Shown piece by piece: positions 7,763 to 16,091 of a stretch of DNA of 18,547 bases (position 1 is the stretch's first letter; every line of letters starts with the position of its first letter). The notes under the pieces are model-generated. The model did no database searches, was not told the origin of the DNA, and was given only the letters and a program-made list of their open reading frames with translations. This DNA is from an uncultured Peptococcaceae bacterium. Lineage in GTDB: Bacteria > Bacillota > Dehalobacteriia > UBA4068 > JAAVYR01. A program made the position numbers and the translations under genes. The DNA lies in NCBI GenBank assembly GCA_949739465.1, contig CATIYQ010000077.1:1-18547 (forward strand), written 5' to 3'.

Positions 7763-10700
7763 TTGGCGTTAAAATTAATAACAGGTGGTGCGGGGGCAGG
7801 AAAAACCTACGCTTGCTGGGAAGAAATGAAAACCCTTTTGGCAGCCGACCCTTTAGGCACGCCTTGCATTATGCTTGTTCCGGAACAGGCTAGTTTTTCT
7901 TATGAAAAAATGCTGGTATCTGTTTTGGCAGCCAAGGGAAGCATTGGAGGACAAGTCCTGAGCTTTCAGCGGTTAGCCCATTTGTTGCTGACGGAAAAAT
8001 CTTTGGTGCAACCTGTGTATATGAACGAAATGGGCAGAACTATGGTTTTGGCAGAGTTGATACGGCAGCGGCAAGACGATTTGTCGGGGCTGAAGAATGC
8101 GGCGGGGAACCCGGGCTTTGCCGGGGAAATCAGCAGTCTGTTCAAAGAATTTCAGCAATATTGCATTACGCCGCAGCAGTTAAAGGGAATCGGTAAAACT
8201 GCCATTGGTGGTGAAGAAACAGGCGAAAACAAAATTTCTCGGGAGTTTGATAAAGCCTTTGCCGCAAAGATAGATGATATTTGTCTGCTTTATGAAGATT
8301 GGCGGCAATTTGGAGAGGGTGCATATTCGGACCATGAGGAAATTCTTACGCAATTGTTAGCGGAAATTCCTCACAGTCCATTGCTGAAGAACGCTATCGT
8401 TTGGGTGGATAGCTTCGCTACCTTCAGCCGGCAGGAGCAGTTAGTGGTACTAGCCTTAGCGAAATATTGCAGGGACGTTACCGTTACCTTTTGTCTACCG
8501 AAAACGCTTTTCAAATATCCCGTTATATCGCCGCAAAATGCCTTTTATCATATTTATCAGGCGAGAGAGCAATTGCTGACAGAGGCGCGGGAGCAGGGTA
8601 TCGCTTTGGCAGAGGAAATCACTTTGTCGGATTGCCCGCGGTATAGAGATAACGCCGTTCTCGGTTTTTTGGAAAAGGGACTTTTGACCTATCCCGTGCG
8701 GGTATATTTGCAGGAAGACGTTAATGCTGTAATGGGACTTTGCAAGGCGAAAGACATGGAAAGCGAAATCATTTATGCGGCGCGGAAAATACGGCAGTTG
8801 GCGCGGAGCGAGCATTGGCATTATCGGGATTTTGCCGTGATTACCAGGGACGTTAGCCGTTATGAAAGTCTTATTAAAAGAATTTTTACCCAGATGGGGA
8901 TTCCCGTTTACATTGACGAAAAGCAATCCCTTTATCAGCATCCTCTTATCGAGCTGATTCGGGCGGCATTGGAAGTCGTGGCAGAAAAATGGCGGACAGA
9001 CGCTGTTCTTCGTTATTTGAAATGCGGGCTTGCCTGGAACAACCGTCGGGATATTGATATGCTGGAAACCTATGCTTTAGCGGCTGGCATCAATTACCAG
9101 CGGTGGTATCAGAAAAAAGATTGGTCTTATCTGCCCAAACGGTGGCAGGAAACGGAAGGCTATGACTTAGCCCATATAGACGGCTTGCGGCGGGAAATCC
9201 TTGCGCCGCTGGAAACCTTTGCTCAGAGCGTCAAAGGAGCCGTTACCGGCAAAGAATTTGCTCGGCATATTTTTACCCTGCTGGATAGTCTGGCGGTAGA
9301 AGAGAAAATCAGCCGTTGGTACCAGGAAGACCTTGCCAAGGGAGACTTTATCAGCGCGGAAATCCATCGCCGTATTCCCGAGGAAGTGGGTAATTTCTTG
9401 GCGCAGGTAGAGACATTTATGGGGGAAGGGGGGTATACGGCAGAGGAAATCTTGCCTCTTTTAGAACAAGGTTTCAGAGAAATGAAAATCTCCATGACGC
9501 CACCTGCTTTAGACGGCGTATTTATCAGCGATGTGGAAAACAGCCGTATGCCGGAGGTAAAGTGCAGTTTTGTGGTGGGACTGAATGAAGGACTGTTTCC
9601 TGCCAAAAGTGGGGAAGACGGTTTCTTTTCCAGTGGAGAACGGGAATTATTGGCAAAGCACGGCGTACAGTTGGGACCCAATCGGGATAGACGGCAGTAT
9701 ATCGAAGAATACCTGCTCTATATTGCGATGACCAGGAGCAGGGAGCGGTTGTATTTATCTTATCCTATGACAGATGAAAAGGGCATGGTGCTATTGCCTT
9801 GCCTTGCTATGGGTAAAATCAAAGAAATGTTTCCCTATTTGCAGGAGAATTATTTTTCCGGGTTGTCAGAGGATTTGCAAGACTATCGGTTGTTGGCAGG
9901 AGGGCAATATGATTTTGCCGCCTTGGGCAATGTGTTTCGAGAAGTGAAAAAGGGCAGGCATCTGCCGGACTTTTGGCATAGCGTCTATAACTATTATTTG
10001 CAGTCACCGACATCTTTTGGGGATATGGAGCAGCTAAAAAAAGTCCTCTTAGAGGAAAAAGATTTCTCTTATCTTTCTCCTGCTGTGGCAGGGGGGCTCT
10101 ATGGCAAACAGGTTTATTCCAGCATTTCCCGTCTGGAGAAGTTTCAGCAGTGTCCCTTCGCCCACTTTGCAGCCTTTGGTTTGCAGCTGAAAAAACGGTT
10201 AAAGTATGAACCGGGACGGGCGGAAACAGGGAGCATTTTCCATGAAGCCCTTGCTTATACCGGGAGGACTTTGGCAAAGAAAGATTTAACTTGGGCGGAT
10301 TTAACGGAGGAAGAAGCGCTGGTTATCGCCAAAGAGGCAGTAACCGCTATTGCCGGGGAATATTGGGGGGATATTGCGGAAAATGAAGCAAAATACGCTT
10401 ACCTTCAAGAGAAGTTGGGACGACTCATTGCCTCGGTTATGATTGCCTTAGGGGAACAGCTGCAACAAGGGGATTTTACGCCTATTGCTTGGGAGCTGTC
10501 TTTTGGCGTGGAGAAAGACTTGCCCGCTCTGACCCTGGACTTGCCCGGCGGCGGACGGCTGGTGATTTCCGGCGCTATCGACCGGGTGGATTGCGCTCAG
10601 TCGGAAAATAAAACTTGGCTTAGAGTGGTGGACTATAAATCCAGCGATAAAAATTTAACCCTCAACGATATTTTCTATGGGCTGAAAATGCAGCTGCTTC

Positions 10701-11245
10701 TCTATATGCAAGTGGCGTTAAGCAACAGCGTGGTCATCACCAAGGGGAAAAAGGCGGATAGTGCGGGGGTGTATTATTTTACCCTGAAAGACCCTATGGT
10801 AAAGAGTTTGCAGCAGCTGGATTCGGAAGAGGCGAAAGCTGCTTGGCTCAAAGAATTCAAAATGGGCGGCATTGCCGTAAAAGATGTAGAAGCTGTATAT
10901 CTGGCGGATAAAAATATCAATGGTGCGTCTACGGTCATTCCTGTTATGCTCAACAAAGACGGTAACTTCCGTAAAGATTCGCCGGGGCTTGGGGTAGAGC
11001 AAATGGCGTTGCTGCAAAAGCATATTCTTCGTCTTTTAGAGCAGGCAGGGCAGCAGTTAATCACAGGGTACATCGGGGTGAAGCCCTGGAAGCAAGGGAA
11101 ATTTGATGCTTGCGCTTATTGCGATTTTAAAGCGGTGTGCGGCTTTACCAAAGACTTGCAGCCGTCTGCTGTCGTGAAAACATTAAGCGATGAAGAAGTA
11201 TGGCAAGAAATCCAAAAAGAGGAGGGGGTGGACCATGAAGCGTGA
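7763..11245 (+). CDS. addB: ATP-dependent helicase/nuclease subunit B (AddB)
   Basis: Protein of 1160 aa, close to B. subtilis AddB (1166 aa). With AddA it resects double-strand breaks until a Chi site and loads RecA. The Walker A motif GGAGAGKT lies at residues 8-15. The C-terminal nuclease has GAIDRVD (D940) and VVDYKSS (D957, K959), followed by the QLLLYM helix. Four cysteines for a 4Fe-4S cluster are present: C797 in QQCPFAHF and C1117, C1120, C1126 in CAYCDFKAVC. Their spacing matches the B. subtilis cluster cysteines (801, 1121, 1124, 1130) as I recall them, so the nuclease looks active. The start is TTG at 7763, backed by AAGGAGGG 7 nt upstream; no ATG competes. It lies 33 nt after the PHP gene and overlaps addA by 11 nt. 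Confidence 0.97.
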   Translation: MALKLITGGAGAGKTYACWEEMKTLLAADPLGTPCIMLVPEQASFSYEKMLVSVLAAKGSIGGQVLSFQRLAHLLLTEKSLVQPVYMNEMGRTMVLAELIRQRQDDLSGLKNAAGNPGFAGEISSLFKEFQQYCITPQQLKGIGKTAIGGEETGENKISREFDKAFAAKIDDICLLYEDWRQFGEGAYSDHEEILTQLLAEIPHSPLLKNAIVWVDSFATFSRQEQLVVLALAKYCRDVTVTFCLPKTLFKYPVISPQNAFYHIYQAREQLLTEAREQGIALAEEITLSDCPRYRDNAVLGFLEKGLLTYPVRVYLQEDVNAVMGLCKAKDMESEIIYAARKIRQLARSEHWHYRDFAVITRDVSRYESLIKRIFTQMGIPVYIDEKQSLYQHPLIELIRAALEVVAEKWRTDAVLRYLKCGLAWNNRRDIDMLETYALAAGINYQRWYQKKDWSYLPKRWQETEGYDLAHIDGLRREILAPLETFAQSVKGAVTGKEFARHIFTLLDSLAVEEKISRWYQEDLAKGDFISAEIHRRIPEEVGNFLAQVETFMGEGGYTAEEILPLLEQGFREMKISMTPPALDGVFISDVENSRMPEVKCSFVVGLNEGLFPAKSGEDGFFSSGERELLAKHGVQLGPNRDRRQYIEEYLLYIAMTRSRERLYLSYPMTDEKGMVLLPCLAMGKIKEMFPYLQENYFSGLSEDLQDYRLLAGGQYDFAALGNVFREVKKGRHLPDFWHSVYNYYLQSPTSFGDMEQLKKVLLEEKDFSYLSPAVAGGLYGKQVYSSISRLEKFQQCPFAHFAAFGLQLKKRLKYEPGRAETGSIFHEALAYTGRTLAKKDLTWADLTEEEALVIAKEAVTAIAGEYWGDIAENEAKYAYLQEKLGRLIASVMIALGEQLQQGDFTPIAWELSFGVEKDLPALTLDLPGGGRLVISGAIDRVDCAQSENKTWLRVVDYKSSDKNLTLNDIFYGLKMQLLLYMQVALSNSVVITKGKKADSAGVYYFTLKDPMVKSLQQLDSEEAKAAWLKEFKMGGIAVKDVEAVYLADKNINGASTVIPVMLNKDGNFRKDSPGLGVEQMALLQKHILRLLEQAGQQLITGYIGVKPWKQGKFDACAYCDFKAVCGFTKDLQPSAVVKTLSDEEVWQEIQKEEGVDHEA

Positions 11246-14200
11246 GTGGACGGTGCAGCAGCAAGCGGCTATCGACCATCGAGAAGGAAATCTGTTGGTA
11301 TCGGCAGGGGCAGGTTCCGGGAAAACAGCCGTATTGGTAGAACGCATTATCCGACAGGTTATCGACGAGCAAAATCCTGTGGACATCAACCGCTTGCTGG
11401 TAGTCACCTTTACCAATGCGGCAGCAGCAGAAATGCGGCAGCGTATCGGTAGCGCCTTGTTTCAGCAGTTAAAGGATGCAAAGAATCCAAAAATTGCGGA
11501 ATATTTGCAAAAACAGTTGACTTTGCTGAATATTGCTTCCATTACGACGTTGCACTCTTTTTGTTTGGATTTGTTGCGGGAACACTATTTGCTGGTGAAT
11601 CTACCGGCAAAGTTTGCCATTGTCAATGAAACGGAGAAAACTCTCCTCATGGAAGAGGTGTTAGACCGTTTACTGGAGGAAGTCTATGCAGCCAAAGACC
11701 CTGCTTTTCTCTCTCTGGTAGACGCGTACGGCGGCAGGGAAGACGAGCTGGTGCGGAAAATTATTTGGGAATTATATGAGTTTAGTTTGAGTCAGCCCAA
11801 ACCTATTGCTTGGTTGGAGAGCTTAAGCGGACAGTATGGGATTGCTGATGAAGGGGAATTACAATCTTCTCCCTGGTATGACTTTTTACGGCGGCAGTGT
11901 CTGGCAGAGCTGGACGAAGCCATTGCATTTTTAGACGGAGCGGCGGCAATTGCCGGGAAAGAGGACGGACCCGGGAGCTATCTTCCTCAGCTGGCAGAGG
12001 AAAAAGCCATGCTGGAGGCAGTGCGGCAGCAAATGTCAGAACCCCTTTGCGATGGCTATAAGATTTTTTCCGCTCTTTCTTTTGCGACGCTTCGTCTCAA
12101 AGGCAAGTGTGACCCTGCCCTGAAGGAGCAGGCAAAAAGATATCGGGATAAGGCGAAAGAGATTGCTTTACGCTGGAGAGATAAGATTTTTCTCCGTAAC
12201 AACGAAGAAAACTTGCGGCAAATTCAAAGTCTTTATCCTGTGGTAGAAACTTTTATCACATTGACCAAGAACTTTTATGAGCGACTTCAGGAAGCGAAGG
12301 CAAAAAAAGCCTGGGTAGACTTTTCCGACTTAGAGCATTTTGCTCTGGTGTTGTTGGAAGACGATACCAACGGCATTGCCCGCTCACTACAAGAAAAATT
12401 TGCCGAGGTATTGGTTGATGAATATCAGGATATTAACCGTGCCCAGGAGGCTATTTTGCAGTTGGTCTCCCGTGGAGATAATCGTTTCTTTGTAGGTGAT
12501 GTGAAGCAAAGTATTTATCGCTTTCGCTTGGCAGAGCCGGGACTGTTTCAAGAAAAATACCAAGCTTACGACCGAGGCGAACAGGGCAGCAAAATTGACC
12601 TGTCGGTTAATTTCCGCAGTCAAGGAGAAATCTTAAAAGGGATTAACTTCGTTTTTGCGCAGCTGATGAACGGCGGCGTAACGGAAATCGACTATAATGA
12701 GGACACCTATCTTGTGCCGCGGCGGGCAGATTGCACGCCTTACCCCATTGAACTGGACATCATTGATGTAAAACAAGCCAAAGAAGAGGAGGAGGACGAT
12801 ACTTCCGCTGCTCAGCGGGAAGCCCGAATCATTGGCAGGAAAATTCAACGGCTTGCAGAAGAGGGATATGCTTACGGCGATATGGTCATTCTTTTGCGCA
12901 GTACGAAAAATTGGGCAGGCGTGTTTCAAGAGGAGTTTCAGTTGTTGGGGATTCCTTGCTATGCAGAGGTGAATAACGGCTATTTTGAAGCGCCGGAGAT
13001 TTCTCTAATTACTTCTATCTTGCAGGTTATTGACAATCCCTATCAGGATATTCCCCTGGCGGGGGTGTTGCTTTCTGTCTTTGGCGGTTTTACCCCCGAT
13101 GACCTGACTACCCTTCGTGTAGGGGAAAAGAGACTGCTTTATGACGCTCTTCTTCGTGGAGAGGAAAAGGAAATTTCCTCTTGCCTTAAGGAAAAAATCC
13201 GTGGTTTTCTGGAAAAGTTAAATACGTTGCGTTATGCTGCCTTGCACCAACCTGTGGCGGCGTTGGTTGATTTGATTTATCAGGAGTATCACTTGTATCA
13301 GTGGGTGGGGTTACTGCCTGGCGGGACGGTAAGACAAGCTAACTTAAACGCTTTTTACCAGCAAGCAAAGGAATATGATGAAGGGGCTTACCGTGGGTTA
13401 TATCGTTTTGTGCTTTTGTTAGAAAGAATGGCGCAAACAGGGACTGGTATTTCTTCAGCGGCTTCTGTTGGCAGTGGTGAGGTGGCAGTGCGGATTATGA
13501 GTATTCACCATTCCAAAGGACTGGAATTTCCCATCGTCTTTGTTGCGGGTCTGGGACGGAAGTTTAATATGCAGGATATTATAGGCGACGTATTGCTTCA
13601 TCGTGAATTGGGCATGGGCATCGTTGCCATGGACAAAAAAAATCATGTAAAATATCAGACCTTACCAAAAATCGCTATTATGGAAAAGGCGCGCCAAGAA
13701 ACCCTGGGGGAAGAACTGCGCGTTTTATATGTAGCGTTGACCCGCGCCAAAGACCGCTTGATTCTCATTGGCAGCTGTAATAACTTAGAAAAATCTGTGC
13801 AGGGCTGGCAGGAAAGTTGTGATAGTCCCTTGGTTTCCCTGCCTTTTGACGACATTCGCAACAGCAAGTCTCCTTTGGATTGGTTGGCAAGGGCAGTGAT
13901 TCGCCATAAAGACGGCGCGCCGCTGCGCTGTTACAAAGACCTACCTCCTGTGGAGATTTTGCCTGAAGTATATGACCATGACAGCGCTTGGCAGGTTTCT
14001 ATTTTGCAGTCTGCGGGGGAAGGAGTTTCTGCGCCGGTGGAAAACATCGCCTTCTTAGACAGCCTGAAAGCGTTGACCCCAGTGGCGGACGCTCCCCTGC
14101 AGGAAGAAATCCATGGGATTCTCAGTTGGCAGTATCCCTGGCAAAGTTTGGCGGATAGAGAAGGAAAACTTTCCGTTACGCAGTTGCAGCGTCGTCGACA

Positions 14201-14819
14201 GCAGGAGATGTTAGCAGATTTTTCTTTCTGGGTTGAACAGGTGGAGGATTCGACTTTTACAGCGGCTGTCACTTCTCTTCATCGAGAGACGGAGACCGGG
14301 ACTGACCCGCGGTTTCGCGGCACCATGCACCATTTTATTTTTGAGCATTTGACGTTAATGCCAAATTTAGACGCTAGCGATATTCGGTGGCAGATCGATG
14401 CAATGCTGACAGAGGGCGCGCTGCCCCAGGAAATGGCAGCCCAAATCAATTATGAAGGCATTTGTCGGTTTTTCACTCAACAGGTAGGACAAGAACTGTT
14501 GCAGGCAGAACGAGTTTATCGGGAGCTGCCCTTTCTCTTCTCCATGCCAACAGAAGAGATTTACGGCGATGGTACTGACGGAGAACAGACGGTGCTGCAA
14601 GGCACCATTGACTTGGCGTTTTCTACCGCCGAAGGCTGGGTCATCGTAGACTATAAATCCGGCGGCAGTGACTATGGTGCAAAGAACGTTGATATTGCAG
14701 AGAAATACGGCGGACAGGTAAGCCAGTATGCTCGCGCTTTTGCTCGCATTACCGGGGAAGCGGTAACCAGAAAATATATTTATCTGTTGCAGCAAGGAAA
14801 ATTTGTGGAAATTCCCTAG
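11235..14819 (+). CDS. addA: ATP-dependent helicase/nuclease subunit A (AddA)
   Basis: Protein of 1194 aa, a UvrD-like superfamily 1A helicase with a C-terminal RecB-type nuclease. Motifs in order: AGAGSGKT (residues 24-31, Walker A), DEYQD (395-399, motif II), GDVKQSIYRFR (motif III), SVNFRSQ (motif IV), IMSIHHSKGLEFPIVF (motif V) and VLYVALTRAKDRL (motif VI). The nuclease shows RGTMHHFIFEHL, GTIDL (D1126) and VDYKSG (D1139, K1141). AddA supplies 3'-5' translocation and one of the two nuclease sites of the AddAB end-resection enzyme. The frame is open upstream to 11190 within addB, but the ATG at 11235 has GGAGGGGG 6 nt before it and gives the usual N-terminus (REWTVQQQAAI). It overlaps addB by 11 nt, which fits coupled, equimolar expression. 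Confidence 0.97.
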   Translation: MKREWTVQQQAAIDHREGNLLVSAGAGSGKTAVLVERIIRQVIDEQNPVDINRLLVVTFTNAAAAEMRQRIGSALFQQLKDAKNPKIAEYLQKQLTLLNIASITTLHSFCLDLLREHYLLVNLPAKFAIVNETEKTLLMEEVLDRLLEEVYAAKDPAFLSLVDAYGGREDELVRKIIWELYEFSLSQPKPIAWLESLSGQYGIADEGELQSSPWYDFLRRQCLAELDEAIAFLDGAAAIAGKEDGPGSYLPQLAEEKAMLEAVRQQMSEPLCDGYKIFSALSFATLRLKGKCDPALKEQAKRYRDKAKEIALRWRDKIFLRNNEENLRQIQSLYPVVETFITLTKNFYERLQEAKAKKAWVDFSDLEHFALVLLEDDTNGIARSLQEKFAEVLVDEYQDINRAQEAILQLVSRGDNRFFVGDVKQSIYRFRLAEPGLFQEKYQAYDRGEQGSKIDLSVNFRSQGEILKGINFVFAQLMNGGVTEIDYNEDTYLVPRRADCTPYPIELDIIDVKQAKEEEEDDTSAAQREARIIGRKIQRLAEEGYAYGDMVILLRSTKNWAGVFQEEFQLLGIPCYAEVNNGYFEAPEISLITSILQVIDNPYQDIPLAGVLLSVFGGFTPDDLTTLRVGEKRLLYDALLRGEEKEISSCLKEKIRGFLEKLNTLRYAALHQPVAALVDLIYQEYHLYQWVGLLPGGTVRQANLNAFYQQAKEYDEGAYRGLYRFVLLLERMAQTGTGISSAASVGSGEVAVRIMSIHHSKGLEFPIVFVAGLGRKFNMQDIIGDVLLHRELGMGIVAMDKKNHVKYQTLPKIAIMEKARQETLGEELRVLYVALTRAKDRLILIGSCNNLEKSVQGWQESCDSPLVSLPFDDIRNSKSPLDWLARAVIRHKDGAPLRCYKDLPPVEILPEVYDHDSAWQVSILQSAGEGVSAPVENIAFLDSLKALTPVADAPLQEEIHGILSWQYPWQSLADREGKLSVTQLQRRRQQEMLADFSFWVEQVEDSTFTAAVTSLHRETETGTDPRFRGTMHHFIFEHLTLMPNLDASDIRWQIDAMLTEGALPQEMAAQINYEGICRFFTQQVGQELLQAERVYRELPFLFSMPTEEIYGDGTDGEQTVLQGTIDLAFSTAEGWVIVDYKSGGSDYGAKNVDIAEKYGGQVSQYARAFARITGEAVTRKYIYLLQQGKFVEIP

Positions 14820-14826
14820 AACAGGC

Positions 14827-14882
14827 GCAAATCCTCTCTATCTGACATAAACTAAAGCAGATGGGAGGGATTTGCTTTGTTT
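14827..14882 (+). terminator. Long hairpin after addA; terminator or ribosome-site-sequestering element
   Basis: An 18-position stem (14827-14844 with 14858-14875; one mismatch and three G-U pairs) encloses a 13-nt loop, starting 7 nt after the addA stop. The tail TTTGTTT is a weak T-run. The 3' arm contains GGGAGGG (14863-14869), the ribosome binding site of the following TTG-start small gene, paired with a CCTCTCT stretch in the 5' arm. It may end the addAB transcript, mask translation of the small gene, or both. Confidence 0.7.
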
Positions 14883-15068
14883 GGCGGTTGGTGCAGGAGT
14901 ATTTGTCGTATGGTGACAGGCGCGGCGCGGCGCATTGGTTTTTCTTACAGTTTATTTTTTTGCGCCACCATTTTATTGTTTATGTATGCGTTCGTTGCGC
15001 CCAGCTTTTTGATTATTTTGGTATTGTTCATTTTGTTTTTGGCATTGTTGTCGGTAAATTTATTTTAA
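14877..15068 (+). CDS. Small hydrophobic membrane protein, unknown function
   Basis: Protein of 63 aa starting with TTG at 14877, 7 nt after a strong GGGAGGG site, and ending at TAA just before an AT-rich stretch. The first 20 residues are basic and semi-polar (arginines 7, 11, 18 and 19). From about residue 20 the chain is almost wholly hydrophobic, with a Pro-Ser break near residue 43, so two short membrane helices with the N-terminus inside are likely. An alternative frame from an ATG at 14861 is longer but has no ribosome binding site. I do not recognise the family. It is flanked by hairpins on both sides, so it could be a monocistronic unit or a read-through cistron of addAB. Confidence 0.6.
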   Translation: MFGGWCRSICRMVTGAARRIGFSYSLFFCATILLFMYAFVAPSFLIILVLFILFLALLSVNLF

Positions 15069-15110
15069 AAAATTTTTTAAACCTGGTATGCTATCAGATT
15101 TTTTGGAAGG

Positions 15111-15137
15111 AAGAGCTGCTTTATGCAGCTCTTTTTT
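15111..15137 (+). terminator. Rho-independent terminator after the small membrane gene
   Basis: A 9-bp stem (AAGAGCTGC at 15111-15119, GCAGCTCTT at 15125-15133) with a 5-nt loop TTTAT and a run of six T. This strong terminator separates the small membrane gene from the coat-like cluster. Confidence 0.93.
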
Positions 15138-15148
15138 GTATTGGGGAG

Positions 15149-15186
15149 ATTTCATAAAAAAATATTTTTGGGAAAGGCTATGAAAT
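15149..15186. repeat. Inverted repeat upstream of the DUF1540 gene
   Basis: Perfect 8-bp arms ATTTCATA (15149-15156) and TATGAAAT (15179-15186), 22 nt apart, enclose a second AT-rich palindrome (AAAAATATTTTT). The right arm touches the GGAGGAGGTG ribosome binding site. It could be an operator or an RNA hairpin affecting translation. No clear promoter box was seen between 15138 and 15202; a sporulation sigma factor may be used, but I cannot show it. Confidence 0.5.
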
Positions 15187-15202
15187 GGAGGAGGTGATTG
15201 GA

Positions 15203-15352
15203 ATGGAAAATAAAATTTGCTGTGAAGTAAAAGACTGTGCTTATAACAAAGCCAAAGAATGTATTGCCAAAAATGTGGAAATCGTTCTTTGCGGCGATTG
15301 TCATGCGGAAACCTGTGACGGTACTGCTTGTAAAACATTTAAAGCGCACTAA
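15203..15352 (+). CDS. DUF1540 domain protein, cysteine-rich
   Basis: Protein of 49 aa with a perfect GGAGGAGGTG ribosome binding site 6 nt before the ATG. It has eight cysteines (6, 7, 12, 20, 30, 33, 38, 43). The opening ICCEVKDCAYNKAKEC and the end TCDGTACKTF fit the DUF1540 pattern (C-x4-C-x-Y-N-x5-C, then a second cysteine group), common in spore-forming Firmicutes and thought to bind metal. Function is unknown. Its stop codon overlaps an in-frame ATG of the next gene's frame (15352), and it lies in a cluster with two coat-like genes, which hints at a spore-surface or sporulation role. Confidence 0.85.
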   Translation: MENKICCEVKDCAYNKAKECIAKNVEIVLCGDCHAETCDGTACKTFKAH

Positions 15353-15378
15353 TGGGGAAAATGAAGGAGGGTATGAAC

Positions 15379-15585
15379 ATGGCGACACAATTGACCACCA
15401 AGGAATTGATGTATTTAACAGACTTTATTGATATTGAGAAAAAAGAAGTAGAAAAATTCCAAAAAGCGGCGCGGGAAGCCTCTGACGCTCAGTGTAAAGC
15501 AATGTTTGAAAACTTGGCGCAAATGCACCAAAACCATTTTAATATGTTGCAAAAACATGTAACCGGCGGCAGTATGCTTTCTTAG
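15379..15585 (+). CDS. Small coat-like helical protein
   Basis: Protein of 68 aa, nearly all predicted helix: ELMYLTDFIDIEKKEVEKFQ, then a second helix (CKAMFENLAQMHQNHFNMLQ). The acidic/His spacing resembles the short ferritin-like or CotF-like spore coat proteins of clostridia. The ATG at 15379 is preferred because GGAGG ends 8 nt upstream; ATGs at 15373 and 15352 are in frame but too close to, or before, that site. It lies 26 nt after the DUF1540 gene and 46 nt before the CotF-like gene. Assignment as a spore coat component is an inference from recalled family resemblance and neighbours. Confidence 0.75.
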   Translation: MATQLTTKELMYLTDFIDIEKKEVEKFQKAAREASDAQCKAMFENLAQMHQNHFNMLQKHVTGGSMLS

Positions 15586-15631
15586 TGGTTTTCTTGATAG
15601 AGAAAATTTGTTAAATATGGAGGAAGAAGAT

Positions 15632-15901
15632 ATGGCAAGCGTAAATGATGATAAATTGATTTCTTGGGATTGTCTCAAAGACCAGAAATTTTTAGCCAAG
15701 AACTATGCCCAAATGGGAACGGAAATGGTAAATCCTGCCCTTTTGCAGGACGTGGTAACCATTTGTCAGGAGGAAATCCGCGGCAACCATGAAATCTTTA
15801 ACCTAATCAGCCGTAACGGTTGGTACAGCGTACAGATGGCTGACGCTCAGCAAATGCAGCAAGCAGCCCAGCAAGTAAATCAAATGAAAAGCGGTAACTA
15901 A
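15632..15901 (+). CDS. CotF-like spore coat protein
   Basis: Protein of 89 aa. The features of the CotF family are visible: an N-terminal DCLKDQKFLAKNYAQMGTEM helix, a middle helix with EEIRGNHEIFNLI, and the signature NGWYSVQMAD where the family has (R/N)GWYxVxxA. The tail is glutamine-rich (QQMQQAAQQVNQMK). In Bacillus and clostridia such proteins are found in the spore coat; a non-sporulation role is possible. GGAGGAAG 5 nt upstream selects the ATG at 15632 over the in-frame TTG at 15608 and ATG at 15617. A strong terminator follows at 15949. Confidence 0.85.
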   Translation: MASVNDDKLISWDCLKDQKFLAKNYAQMGTEMVNPALLQDVVTICQEEIRGNHEIFNLISRNGWYSVQMADAQQMQQAAQQVNQMKSGN

Positions 15902-15948
15902 TTTGCTTGTTTTGTCATTGGAAAAATAAAGAAAAATCAATAAATCAG

Positions 15949-15997
15949 CAAACTCTGTTAAATAAAAAATGTATTATTTAACAGAGTTTGTTTTTTT
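15949..15997 (+). terminator. Strong terminator after the CotF-like gene
   Basis: A perfect 17-bp stem (15949-15965 with 15974-15990), an 8-nt loop and a run of seven T. It closes the coat-like cluster. Confidence 0.95.
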
Positions 15998-16020
15998 ATG
16001 TGAATGTGATAAAATTGTTT

Positions 16021-16076
16021 CATTAGAAAATTCGACAAAAGATGCGATAAAAGAAAATGCGATGAATCATCTAATG
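16021..16076. repeat. Short repeats upstream of nth
   Basis: The inverted pair CATTAGA (16021-16027) and TCTAATG (16070-16076) flanks a direct repeat ATGCGAT (16042-16048 and 16057-16063, 15 nt apart). This is the only structure in the 16000-16091 leader. TAAAAT at 16010-16015 preceded by TTTGTT at 15987 could be a weak promoter, overlapping the preceding terminator. Confidence 0.35.
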
Positions 16077-16091
16077 GAAAGTGTGTAAAAA

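Noticed and set aside
9223..9681. 152-aa minus-strand open frame inside addB, and a similar one at 9819-10277
   Set aside because: Both lie wholly opposite well-conserved addB sequence, have no family resemblance and read as antisense shadows.
11190..11234. Upstream extension of addA starting inside addB
   Set aside because: The ATG at 11235 has a much better ribosome binding site and gives the family-typical N-terminus; the extra lysine-rich residues are a shadow of addB.
14861..15157. 98-aa frame starting at an ATG inside the hairpin after addA
   Set aside because: It has no ribosome binding site, its composition looks like an out-of-frame read of the 63-aa membrane gene, and it runs through the terminator at 15111.
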